NCBI RefSeq assembly: GCF_030867145.1
Contig: NC_134422.1
Span: forward strand, 13,526,531-13,590,530
Source of the DNA: Opisthocomus hoazin
Lineage: Eukaryota > Chordata > Aves > Opisthocomiformes > Opisthocomidae
Length of the DNA stretch: 64,000 nt
Reading direction: 5' to 3'
The notes under the pieces were generated by a model. The model made no database searches and was not told where the DNA came from. It saw nothing but the letters and a program-made list of their open reading frames with translations. This document shows, piece after piece, positions 34,893-46,480 of the stretch (position 1 is its first letter; the number at the start of each line of letters is the position of its first letter). Made by a program: the position numbers and the translations under genes.

Positions 34893-36658
34893 AGAATCAT
34901 AGAATCATGGAATCATGGGTTGGAAAAGACCTCTAAGATCATCAAGTCCAACCATCCACCCAACAACACCATGCCTACTAAACCATATCCCCAAGTGCCA
35001 CATCTACACGTTTTTTGAACCCCTCCAGGCATGGTGACTCCATCTCCCTGGGCAGCCTGTCCCAATGCCTTACCACTCTTTCAGTAAAGAAATTTTTCCG
35101 AATATCCAATCTAAACCTCCCCTGATGCAACTTGAGGCCGTTGCCTCTCGTCCTATTGCTAGTTACCTGGAAGAAGAGACCAACACCTGCGTCGCTACAA
35201 CCTCCTTTCAGGTAGTTGTAGAGAGCAGAAAGGTCCCCCCTCAGCCTCCTCTTCTCCAGACTAAACAGCCCCAGTTCCCTCAGTCATTCCTCATAAGACT
35301 TGTTCTCTAGACCCTTCACCAGCGTCGTTGCCCTTCTCTGGACACGCTCCAGCACCTCAGTGTCCTTGTAGTGAGGGGCCCAAAACTGAACACAGTATTC
35401 GAGGTGTGGCCTCACCAGTGCCGAGTACAGGGGACGATCACCCCCCTACTCCTGCTGGCCACACTATTCCTGATACCAGCCAGGATGCTATTGGCCTTCT
35501 TGGCCATGTTCAGCCAACTGTCGACCAGTACCCTCAGGTCCTTTTCCACTGGGCAGCTTTCCAGCCACTCCTCCCCAAGCCTGCATCATTGCATGGGGTT
35601 GTTGTGACCCAGGTGCAGGACCCGGCACTTGGCCTTGTTGAACCTCATACAGCTGGCCTCAGCCCATCGATCCAGTCTGTCCAGACCCCTCTGCAGTGCC
35701 TTCCCACCGTCAAGCAGATTGACACTCCTGCCCAACTTGATGTCATCTGCAAACTTACTAGGGAGCACGCAGCCCCCTCATCCAGATCACTGATAAAGAT
35801 GTTAAACAAGACTGGCCCCAAAATGGAGCCCTGGGGGACCCCACTCGTGATCAGCTGCCAGCTGGATTTAACTCCATTCACCACAACTCTCTGCACTTGG
35901 CCATTCAGCCAGTTCTTTATCCAGCAGCGAGTACACCCATCCAAACCATGGGCAGCTAACTTCTCCAGGAGCATGCTGTGGGGAACAGTGTCAAAGGTCT
36001 TACTAAAGTCCAGATAGATGATGTCCACAGCCTTACCTTCATCCACTGGGTGGGTCACCTGGGCATAGAAGGAGATCAGGTCGGTCAAGTGAACCCATGC
36101 TGGCTGCTCCTGAACCCCTGGTTGTCCTTCACCTGCCCGGTGAGGGCACTCAGGATGAACTGCTCCATAATCTTGCCCATCACTGAAGTCAGGCTGACAG
36201 GCCTGTAGTTCCCAGGATCCTCCTTCCAGCCCTTCTTGTAGATGGGTGTTACACTGGTGATCCTCCAGTCATCTGGGACCTCCCCTGTTAGCCAGGACTG
36301 CTGATAGATGATGGAGAGTGGCTTGGCCACCTCCTCCACCAGTTCCCTCAGCACTCTTGGGTGGATCCTATCTGGCCCCACAGACTTGTAAGCATCCAGG
36401 TGGCATAGCAAGTCTTTAAGTGCTTCCTCCTGGGTTATGGGAGGTTTGCTCCCCTCTCTTTCCCTGTCTTCCAGCACTGGGGGCTGATGACCCTGGGGCT
36501 AGGCAGTCTCACTATTAAAGACTGAGGCGAAGAAGTCATTAAGTACCTCAGCCTTCTCCTCATCCTTGGTGGCAATATTCCCACTCGCATCCAGTAAGAG
36601 ATGGAGACTCTCCTTGGCCCTCTTTTTGTTGTTGATGTATTTGTAAAAACATTTTTTT
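34893..36658 (-). mobile_element. CR1 LINE, 1.8-kb copy with reverse-transcriptase coding region
   Basis: This is the longest CR1 in the window, on the minus strand. Its 3' end is at 34893 (AGAATCATAGAATCATGG, reverse complement of the CR1 tail, then GGTTGGAAAAGACCTC). Reading leftward from about 36,650, the coding strand gives LKDLLCHLDAYKSVGPDRIH, then [33 protein letters not shown] (RT motif A), [15 protein letters not shown] and [10 protein letters not shown]. The reading frame is broken between the last two blocks near 35,760, and the FADD box is in a different frame. The N-terminal endonuclease is missing. It is older and more decayed than the two intronic copies, and a dead element. 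Confidence 0.93.
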
Positions 36659-38109
36659 TGTAAAAACAAGTTTCTGTTTTGATTTATGAGACAGAAAAGT
36701 TCTGGGGGAAGGAGAGGCAGAAGAGGAGGGATGGAAGAGGACTCGAGATAATTCAGGATGATTAGGGCTAATTGCCCTGTTTTACTGTCAGTTGCAGCTC
36801 CTGAGGCAGAACTATTGGGCTGTGAAGGTCTGGAGATGTCCCTCAGGTGCTTGCAGAGGTGGTGGGGTGGGTCACTTGGTGCAGGCTGCCCACTTGTCCA
36901 CAGGACTCACGGTCATCCCACCACTGCTCATGGAGCCCTGCCAGCATGCACGGGGCAGGACAAGCAAAGGGACAAGGACATTGTCCCGACACATCCAGCC
37001 ACCGCAGCGGGATGCAAGAGATGGACGAAGAAGCTTGGTTGGTGTAGAAGTACCATATGGAGACAGTTACTAGCCATGATCCTTGGTGCATGGCCATGAC
37101 ACCACGAGGTCAGGCAAACAGCAAACCCAGCCATGGTTTTCGCCAGCGCGTTTCCCCGTGGAGGAAACCAGAAGGTGCCAGCCTGCCCACAGCATCCTTC
37201 CTTCTCCCCTCCCTCCGACGAGGCTGGCTCGCTCCCCAAAGCGTGGCGGTTTGTGTCCCTCATCGTCCGCGTAGCACCTCATCCTTTCGTGGACATGTTG
37301 GCTGCTAATTCCAATGAGGCCTCGTGGCAAAAGAGTCCAGTTAAATATTTCCTTTAGCTGTGGCGATGCTATCACAGTGTAACCGTCTGGGTTTTCCTCC
37401 TGTGTCTGTCTGACAGCCGCGGGTGGATGTGGCTATGTTTGGTCTCCTCTAACTGTCCTCTCCCACCCTCTCTGCTGGCCTCATCTCCTTCACCCCGCTT
37501 CGCTCAGTATCTCAATGAAGACCGAGGCAGTGAAATCTCGTCTTGACAGACCTCCGTAGGAGCAGGATTGCACCCAGCCAGCTTATATTTTCATTAAGCA
37601 ACAAGGCACATGTATTCCTCCAGCTTGCAGAGGTCACCATCATCCTGGAGCTACACAAACTGGGAGCACCTGGATTGCTGGGCTGCCTCAAATGCCTGGT
37701 GGATGTGTGTGACATGCCCACACTCAAGTTACCCTATTTTTCAAGGCATCTGATCTGCTTTTGGAAACTCCCAGTCCTCAGGAAAGCAAAATGAGAAGAC
37801 ACTTGGCTCCTTCCCCCCAAAAACACAGTTTATACAGAGATGTTCCCTGAGTGCTGTGAGTTTGCCTTGGCCTTGCACGGCTTAAATATTGCACGTGGCT
37901 CATGGGAATGCGGAGAAAGGATTTTATTATTACTAGTTTTGCCTGTTTCTCATTAAGTTTTGCAATCTCCTTGGCCTCCCTGGCCAGGTGGGATTCTGCT
38001 GGCTTGGGTTCACATCCCAGGTACCTGCGGGCTGGCTGGGAGCCCCTGGGGCACCTCCTCCTGCTCATCCCTCTCCAGCTGTGGCAGCCCCGTCCACCAG
38101 CCACCCTCC
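36659..38109. other. Intergenic
   Basis: No gene recognised. It is moderately GC-rich unique sequence, and open frames on both strands overlap without family resemblance. Confidence 0.55.
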
Positions 38110-38114
38110 ATCAC

Positions 38115-38155
38115 CTTGTAAGCCAAAGAATGAAGACTACACCTCTTCTTAGAGT
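38115..38155 (+). pseudogene. NUMT: 3' half of mitochondrial tRNA-Thr
   Basis: CTTGTAAGCCAAAGAATGAA, then GACTACACC, then CTTCTTAGAGTT matches the anticodon arm (TGT anticodon), variable loop, T arm and acceptor 3' strand of avian mitochondrial tRNA-Thr. The 5' half is absent, so no tRNA can form. It lies directly against the ND6 remnant in the orientation expected from bird mitochondrial gene order (tRNA-Thr on the plus strand, ND6 on the minus strand). Confidence 0.75.
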
Positions 38156-38156
38156 T

Positions 38157-38335
38157 CCAGCCCCCGCCACTAAAAATATCCCGGCACCATGAGAGTAGAG
38201 CGTAGCCACCCCACTAAAATCCAACCGAACAGAAAGCATACCCTCACTATCAACAGTAGCAACCCCAAACCCCCAACACTCCATCAATCCCCCAATAATC
38301 ATACCAGCTATAACTACTAGAACCAACCACCTGCA
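38157..38335 (-). pseudogene. NUMT: truncated mitochondrial ND6 (NADH dehydrogenase subunit 6)
   Basis: On the minus strand this reads [20 protein letters not shown], then [19 protein letters not shown], then [13 protein letters not shown]. This is the characteristic C-terminal half of bird ND6 (IVGGLMECWxFGV, [18 protein letters not shown]). On the plus strand the segment has the C/A-rich, G-poor composition of mitochondrial light-strand sequence, unlike its flanks. The C-terminal ~25 residues of ND6 and the adjoining tRNA-Pro are missing, and the copy jumps straight to the tRNA-Thr half. The N-terminal half is also absent. No in-frame stop is seen, but the copy is only about 60 codons and cannot be functional in the nucleus. 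Confidence 0.88.
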
Positions 38336-41300
38336 CTGGCCGTGGCAGCCCCAGGAAATAAAGCCACCGCATCAAAGCACACCGTGCAGCAGAAAACCCA
38401 ACGAGCTCCTCCGGCAGAGCCCAAACCAACATGGAAAGCATCACTTAGGATACAGGATATACACGCACAGCAAACCCTTTCACCAGGAGGGAGGTGCCCT
38501 CCACCGCGGCCCCAACTGGCCAGTTGTCCCACTGCTCTTTGCCCAGCACCCTCGCGCAGGCAGGGCTCGGGGGGCACGAAGGGGATTTATAAAGGCATTT
38601 ATGGCCGTTCACGTTGTGGCTGGCCTGCAAGGAGATGGGTCAGGCACGGGTGCACAGGATGCTGATGGGAAAAACACGAGAACACGCAGAGTTCCCACTC
38701 CAGGCATTTGCATACCTGCGGAGAGATGTCCACACTACTAAAAGCAGTGGTGGTAAGGAAGGAGCCCTTTCCAACAGAAATATATTCTTATTTGTTTCTG
38801 GGAGCTAAAATTTTAGCCGTGCCTCATGCCCCGTGGCAGCTGTAGAAGGAAACCCGCCAAAATCATCTTTGTGGAGAACAGAAGTTTGGAAATAATGGGA
38901 AGCTTTTATCGAGAGCAAAACCTTTGTCATAAAACTTCAGAAAACGAATTTCTTTGTCGATGGGTCCCCTGTGGCCTAAAAAATAAATATCTGAAGATTT
39001 GTGTAGTAGTAAAAGTCGATAAAGATCTTTGAAGCAAATGGGCTATTGAGGTATTATGCGTGGAAATGAATGGATGGATTCTTCTGCAAATCTCTTCATA
39101 GAGGTGCCCTGACATAATGAAGACACAGTAGGTGCATTAGTAAAAATCCTCTTTTTAATAACTGCTATACCTTATGGTTTTCCTAAAGCGACGGTTTACC
39201 AGATGGAAAATCCACTTAAAGATTTTTATCTAGAAAGAAGGCTGCAGTCGTTCAGCAGGAAGGAGCCAGTTTCGTTCTCCATCCCCTCCCTGGGATGGGG
39301 GATGCTGTACGTGTCTGTGTAATACTCCAGAGCAATAAAAGCCTTCCTGTCCCCCGGCAAGAGGTGATCAAAAGATGATCTGGGGCCCACAGCCGACTTC
39401 ATGGTAGCAAAATGCAGTGAGAATAAGATGATGTATGGGAATATGGTGGTTCCTGGCCAGGGCAACGTCCCCCATGGAGCACCTGATGGCCCAAAACCGC
39501 CATGGACCGACCCCTCGCTGTCCCAGCAGCTGGGCTTGCTCCGTGGAGGTGCCTGGGGCTCCTCCGGCCCTCGGAGCAATGGCTGCACCCTCCCCATCGC
39601 CCACCCCATGTCCAAACCAGCCACGTGAATAAGGTCCCAGTTTGCGGCACTCGTTCTGCAGCGTGTAATGGTGTTCACCAGCCCTCGGGGGGAGCTTCTC
39701 ACACGCCCCCTGAAGAACACGAGCCGAGTTAGTTTTACATAAGTGCTTTGCTGTGGAAACATCGGTCCCTGCTTTAATTATTATCGATTTTTGTCTTTCC
39801 AAGGAAATGTTGGGCATCTATAAACCCCCTGCTGCTGACTCCAGAGATCTGGGAAGGATTTTGGCTGAGCAAGCATTTCTCTTGCAAATCTAAATATTTA
39901 TGCTACAGCTGTGTAAACAGCCAAAACTCGAAGGGGATTTATTTTTAGCGTTCTTGAATTGCGGCAAGGGATTAAGACAGACACGTCGTGCAAACTCTTG
40001 ACATATTTTTTGCTGTTTATTGCGTGTTGCTGCTGATAGGCTCAGGCCCCTCGGCCTCCTTTCTAGAGGTGTTTTGCTCTGTTTACATGGTGAATCCAGA
40101 TGAATAGAAATTAGATGGTTGTTACTTTATGTTGCATCGTCTATCCGGACGCCAAATGTACATCTGCTTGGATGCTGCGGTTTAAAATCATACAACATTA
40201 AAAAGGGAAAAAAAAACCCAAACCAGCCTGTTGTTAAAGGAGGGAGAAAAGTTATTCCTGAGTGTGCATCCAAGGAGCATGTTCGCAACCTTGGCACGAC
40301 CCTCCACGGACTCTTCTCACGGAGAAAGGATTTACTCAGCATCGAACAAGCAAGAGTTTTATTTACAAGAGCTGACCTAGAGGTTATGTTATCCATAACT
40401 TGCTGCTCGAAAGCTGGACGGAGTGTGTACATGCCTGATAAGGTATCGAAGCGATTGCAGACCCTCTCCCTGATTTTGGCTGGGGGTCTCCCTGCGCAGT
40501 AAATAAGGGTTTTAAATGCGTATGTGTGCAGTGTCTCTGCGGAGTCGCTCCCAGCTTTGGCCAGCTGCCTGCAGACATCGCTGATGCTGGGGGGAAGCGT
40601 GAGGAGATGGGAGTTGCAGGGGTTGAGCAGCTGGAGGTAAACACGGTTCAAAATAGATAAAGGAAACAAAAGAATTTTTTTTCTCTGGCCATGGTAAGAA
40701 AAGCTCCAGCTTGCTTTCGGGACCGTCACAGTGGCCAGGACAACCTTGGGCTTGCCTTCGGTGGGGTTTTAACTCTATTCAGGGCTTCATCTGAGCAGTG
40801 AAAATGGCTTCATCCCCTCTGCATGTGGGACAAGCCAGGTGTCCCCAAACCAGTCTTGGCCCCGTCGCAGAGCCGGTGGAGGGCTCCCCAGGGGAGTGGC
40901 AGGGAAGGACACCCAGGACCACATCCCACCCCCCAACCCCGCCCCCCCCTCCACTGCTGTGGGTCCCGGGCTGAGCGCCCGCACCTCGCTGGGTGCTTGG
41001 TGGCATCTGACCCGAACAGCTCAGCGGGAAGGGGGATGCAAACGTCCAGTGATGGGTTTTCCCTAAATAAACACTTCACTCCCCAGCGGCAGCGCTGCTG
41101 CTGGCACCTTACCTGGGCGAGGAATCGATTCCCCTAATTAACAGCCCCGTTGGCTGGTGGTGTGGCCGGGAGGCCGTGGTGTGGGACCCCTGGGCTCACT
41201 GGGACAGCGTGGGCTGCTCGTGGAGGTTTCCCCCCCGGCCCCGCAGAGCCGCCCCAGTAGCATCCCTGCCCGGCTGGGCGCGCAGCACCGCCGCGGGGTC

Positions 41301-44300
41301 CCGGCACCAGAGCCAGTACCACACCGGGAGCCTCGGCTCACAGTGAAACAGGGGGCAGCTCCCCTGAAAAAACCCTCACTAGAAGAAGAGTAATGGAAAA
41401 CCTCCCAGAAAAGCAGCTATTTTGGAAGTGTAGCATCCACCAAGTGGAAAAACATGATGATCAGAACACTGAGTGGGCAAGGGGCTCGGATGTGAGTCGT
41501 CCAAAGCAGTTTTTCGGGGCCTCAGTCACCTTGAACAGGGGCACTTCATGGAGATATTCCAGCTTCAGCCCATGCATGTGCTCAAGCCTTTTGACAAATC
41601 TGTTGGAAACGAGACACGTGCTCCCAGCACCATGCAGGAATAGAGCTCAAATTCCAAGCCAGGGAGGGCTTGTACCATCAGGGGTTTGTCTGACACGGTT
41701 AGTACCAGGCAAACAATTTCTAATAGGGTGACATTTCCAGAAAGACGGGATTTAAATTTTCAGGTGTGGAAGAAAAGCTGGTGACCGTGGGCTCAATTTT
41801 CTCCTGGTTTTCACCAGGGAAGTTATAGCAGTTTGCAAAGTGCTGCTAGGGGAAGGAGGACTGAAACCAGCTCCTTGCACTCTGCCAATTAATTTTAAGC
41901 ACTTTACGGTAAAACACAATTTGGCCTGACTTCTACAAAGGAGAAGACAGAGCGGTGAACATGCCTGGCTCACCCGGCTGCGTTGTGCACCCCAAACGTG
42001 CTGCAGCCAGACACGGGAGCTTTTCCACCTGAATATTAAGCAAGGAATGGAAGGCAATTCAATCCTCCTAAAATTAAGGGCCTAAATCTGTTTCCATTTA
42101 CAAACTCTGTAATTAAATAATAAACCAAAATACAAAGGCTTGCACTCTAAATGTGAATTCGTTTTCTAAAGAGCATATATCTAAAATTACGTTACAGCCC
42201 CTTATTTGTTTAGCCTGCTGCGGTCCCTGCTTGCAGGAAGGAAAAAAATTGCATGGAGAGAAAGGAATGAAATCCCCAAGTCCCAGAGCCATGATGGGTC
42301 CCTTCTGCCTTGGTCTCGGCAGGCTCGGCCAGGCTTTTCCTCCCACAGCTGTCGAGGTGCCTGTGGCAGCACGAGCATCTTCTCTCCCCATGGGCGGATG
42401 AGCCAGTACCCAACCTCATCCCATGCCCGACCTGCTCCTGCCGAAACCCTGTGCCAGAGCCCGATCCCGCTGCGTGACCTGCCCGGAGGTGATGGCTCAG
42501 CGATTCTCGCTCTGCCCCACCGCACGGGCTCACATGTGCCAAAACACGGAGGAGACCCGGGTGCTCGTCCCTCCTCCGTGCTCCTCTCTGCGGGGCTGTG
42601 CTGGGGCTCGAGGCACCTTGGCCATCCCCGGCAGCCTCTGGCCTCCCTGCCTTTGAGAACAGTGACAGCGGCACAGCCACTAATCTGCTCTTTTATTTGC
42701 CATCTTGACAAAGAAATAGAGGGAGAGAAATGGGGAATAAAAGCAGTAAGTAACGCACAGCTGCTGTGCTTTACATTTCCCATGGTGACAAAAACAAATT
42801 GCAGCCTGCGTGCAATGTGGCCAGGTCTGGGAGGAGAGAGCAGTTGCAGGAGGTTGGTGTGTTGTTGGGGATTTTTTTTTTGGACTATTATTTACTTTAT
42901 TTCCTCTTGGCATGTCCTCTGTCTGCTCAGCCCGAATCACAGCCCAGTGCCAGCACCACCAAGGGTCCCACCAGTCGCAAAGTGAGGGCTTGCAGTGGGG
43001 CCAGCCTGCAAACACCTTTGGGAACCTTCCCAGTTTGGAGTCTCTCCCGCCTATCACCTCAACACCAGTTACTGCTTTATAAATATTTAAAGGCCTCATG
43101 TATGTGTGCACTGCCTTTCGCAGCAAAGTTTCCCCCAGCACAGCAGGGAGGGGACACCAGCTCATCCCAGTGACACACTGGGACCGGCAGTGGCTGCCAT
43201 CCCCTCAGCTCCGTCTCGGAGGGAAAGACAATGTGCCCAAGACCCTTACCTCCCTGTGCCAGGGTCACATAAACTCCTCTGTCACTCCTTCCCCTGTTTC
43301 TTTTCTGTTCTACCCCCTGCGCTGCTGGGCAGCACCGGCAGCCTCGGCTGCTCAGAGCGTCTCTTTCAGCTCTCTGCTGGGTTTAGGCTCTGCGAGGCAG
43401 AGCCGAGCGCCTGTGAAACCGCGTCCATCAGTTATCACTGCAAGGTTTTCATCCCGCGCAAGGGCGCAGTAGGCAATGCAAATAGCACAAATAAAGTGTT
43501 TGATATTTAATGATCCCACACCGACTGGGGAAGATGTGCTCTTGAACAGGAGTTGCTTTCTCAAGCTGGTGCAATGCAGAAGGACCTCTGTCTTTCACGA
43601 CTAATTGAGCCCTAATGATTTTCCTCTGTCATCCGGAATGAAAACAAAGGATTGAAGGGATGTTTCATTGCGGCACTGTGGGCCCTTCTGTTCATTTCTT
43701 ATTCCCCATTTTAAAAGCTGTGCTTTGACTCGTCCTTCTGATCCCACTTCTCTCTGGTGTTGCTGCTGCTTTTGTAGCTCTGTCCCTTTGCCCCTGACAG
43801 CCCGAAAACAACCACTGCAGCTCACACAGTCTCTGGCAGGAGCGAAGGCACCCGGATCATCCCCATCAGTCCCACCGTCCTCCAAGAACTTGTGGATTTG
43901 GGCATTTCACATGGAGTGTGAACTCCCAGGGTGGCACAGGCAGGCTCCGTGCCGGGAGGGAGGCACAAGCACACGGCTCACCCCGAGGCACGGGGGGGTG
44001 AGCTCACCCCCAGCTTTCACGGGGACAATGGAAATGCCAGAAAGGACCAGGGCAGAGCAGATCTTAAAGCAATGATGCTTCGTTCCCTGCAGCCAGCGGG
44101 CGATGGTTTGGGATGAGCTGCTTGCTCGCCCTGGCTCCTCAGAAGCGAAGCCCACTACCCCCTGCCTGGCACACTTGTGGACCAGCAGCAGGGCGCATAT
44201 TTAACAGGGAGAAGCAAGGGAAGAACTTTTTTTGCCAGGAGAGCACCCAGGGTGTGCATCGCACTCACCTGCCCCCGCGCTGAGCCCTGCGTTCAAGCAG

Positions 44301-45019
44301 AGGCACTGACGTCAGGGAAAGGTGGCAGGACAGGAGCGGGGCTGAAGGGAATCCTGCAGCCAAATCATTCTGCAAATGGCAGCGGCTCAAATCATTGTAC
44401 AGCTCTTTCTGGCCATTTGCTGTAATTAAGGCTGGGCTCCGAGGTGCCATCACAGCCCCACGACACATTTCCGAATTGCTGCTCTTCTGCGAAGCCACCT
44501 CCAGAGCTGTCCTTGAGACGTCAGCGCTGGGGTTAATTGGATTCGACAGGAAAATTGGCCTCTGGAAGGAGAAACGAGGATGCCAGGTGCGTGTGAGCTG
44601 ATGGGAACAGAGCAACTCTGCTGCTGGGGCACCGACGTCCGCCTGCGTGGTATCCATGGATGCTGGCACCCAAGAAAGTGGTGGCTCCACGTCCAGCCTG
44701 ACCCTGGCTGCCTTCACTGCAGCGTCCAGATACAGCCCAGCATGGAGAACCCATGGGCGTCAGTGCCGCTGAGCACACACTGCTCCCCTGCGCCCGTGGG
44801 AAGGGCTGAGGGTGGGTTTGGCCCTTCCAGCTGCCACCTCTCCGACTCCAGCCTTGACACGGAGCTCAGCACTAGGGTGCTGGCGGGACCTCAGAGCCGG
44901 AGCCCAGCCACAGAGTGCCGAAACACGAAGGCTGGGCATTGTGAGGAGCATGGCTGCCCTTCGCCTCCCTATCCCCGAGCGATGCACTGGCCGCGGCACG
45001 GAGCTGCAGACTCCCATCA
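38336..45019. other. Intergenic
   Basis: No gene is recognised in these 6.7 kb. GC-rich patches (around 40,900-41,340 and 42,280-42,660) generate many overlapping open frames on both strands. AT-rich patches (about 39,830-40,010 and 42,050-42,200) lack repeats and may include further regulatory elements, but I cannot support any one of them. Confidence 0.55.
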
Positions 45020-45560
45020 TTTTTCTAAGTATTGCTCATCTCCTTTGATGGCATTAATCACACTACTTCAATTAACGGACCTGAACTGTTGAACAGACCT
45101 GTCCTGTGCTAATATGTTATTAATTGGGTCAGGTTGGATGGCAGCAATATTGAGTGCCATGCGTCTCTGAGCTTTCATCTTCTGATCCGGGCTCATTTCA
45201 TTTATCTAATCGCCTCCCCAATGCCACAGGGGCCTCCTTCACTTTTTCCCTCTCCGCCCACCTTCGAGGTAATCTGATACATTTTCTGCATTGTCTGGTA
45301 TCAGCTACACACTGGAGAGAGTCATATCTAATTTACAGTACTCTCCCAAGAAAAATCAATTATTGTTTACATTACTATCCTACAATCCCAATTTTGAAGT
45401 AATTCATGGCAGGGCCAGTGCTATTAATTTTATTAAGCCGTTATTAGTGGGCAGATATTATTCTGCTCCATTGATCCTACGTTGATGCAATTACCACTTA
45501 CAAAGCTAGAACTGTATGTCTGAAAATTTCAATTCCGTTTGCAACCTGAAGCTGTATGTT
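45020..45560. promoter_or_regulatory. Candidate conserved non-coding element D
   Basis: A 540-bp block dense in ATTA/TAAT cores: GGCATTAATCAC, TTCAATTAACGG, TGTTATTAATTGGG, TCTAATTTACAG, AAGTAATTCATGG, GCTATTAATTTTATTAAGCC and GCAATTACCAC. There are also ATCAATTATTG and an ACAAT/ATTGT pair of SOX-like cores. No repeat or gene explains it, and its sharp AT-rich edge contrasts with the flanks. Deep conservation is a guess to be tested. Confidence 0.4.
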
Positions 45561-46399
45561 AAAATCGTGCCAAGCCAGATGCTGGTGGTGAAAATCAGAG
45601 AAAGCTGATTCAGAATAAACAAGGAACTGCCCAAATTTTATAACTTAAATCCCTTTAAAGCGGAGGTACTGGTATCAGCCTGGACCTCAGCCATTCCCAA
45701 ATGCCCCACGTGAAAGGGAGAGATATGTTCAGATACTCTCTTCAAGCCTCCCGGGTCCTATAGTTCATAGAAAACTCATCATCATGGATTACCAGTTAAC
45801 AGAAACATCCTCTGATGTGAATGGGAAATTTTACAGATGAAACTAAGTTTAGCTCTATCTGCACAGAAAATAAGCCAAAAGCCAGAACAGGCCCATTGCC
45901 AGCTGAGCGTGCATTTCATTCTGTTTGCAGAGGATGAATTTCACCCTGAGGCCTCAGATCTACTTTTCTTCTTCTCTGTGTAAAAAAAAAATTAATAGCA
46001 GAGCAACATGGGAAAACTGAATGAGAAAAAATGGTGCAAATCACCTATCACCTGGGCCTCAAACATCTCAGGAAATCCAACAGCACGACAAGAAGGTATA
46101 GGAATCCCCACTGGTGATGTCCACCCCGTTGAGAGGTCATGCAGGTGCCCAGTATGGCTCACAAGGCACAAACCCCTCATTTTAGCCAGCAGAAATTAAA
46201 AACTGCGGTTTAAAATAAAAATAAGGGCTCACCGTTAAGCAGCTTTGAAACACATAGCTCAACCACGTCCTTTTGATCATGGGGAGAAATGCACTTTGTA
46301 TGTATTTGCAAGTCAATAAAAACCTGCCACTGAAGGAACAGGATAAAAGAGAGAAAAGAAAGGCAGTTCCTGCCTCAGGATCTTGCCCTGGAAATAAAA
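45561..46399. other. Intergenic
   Basis: Unique sequence with no gene or mobile element that I recognise. Confidence 0.5.
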
Positions 46400-46480
46400 G
46401 GGGAGGGAGGGAGGGAGGGAGGGAGGGATGGATGGATGGATGGATGGATGGATGGATGGATGGATGGATGGACGGATGGA
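46400..46480. repeat. Compound (GGGA)n-(GGAT)n microsatellite
   Basis: About seven GGGA units pass directly into about thirteen GGAT units, with one GGAC interruption near the right end. The Trp-Met-Asp-Gly (WMDG) and Ser-Ile-His-Pro repeat peptides encoded on the two strands are artefacts. Confidence 0.95.

Noticed and set aside
38115..38155. A functional tRNA gene
   Set aside because: Only the 3' half of a mitochondrial-type tRNA-Thr is present, so no cloverleaf can form.
40127..40729. 200-codon minus-strand frame
   Set aside because: No recognisable domain. It spans AT-rich and poly-A patches typical of non-coding sequence.
42206..42985. 259-codon open frame
   Set aside because: It has overlapping antisense frames of 156-193 codons, no family motifs and no splice or promoter context.
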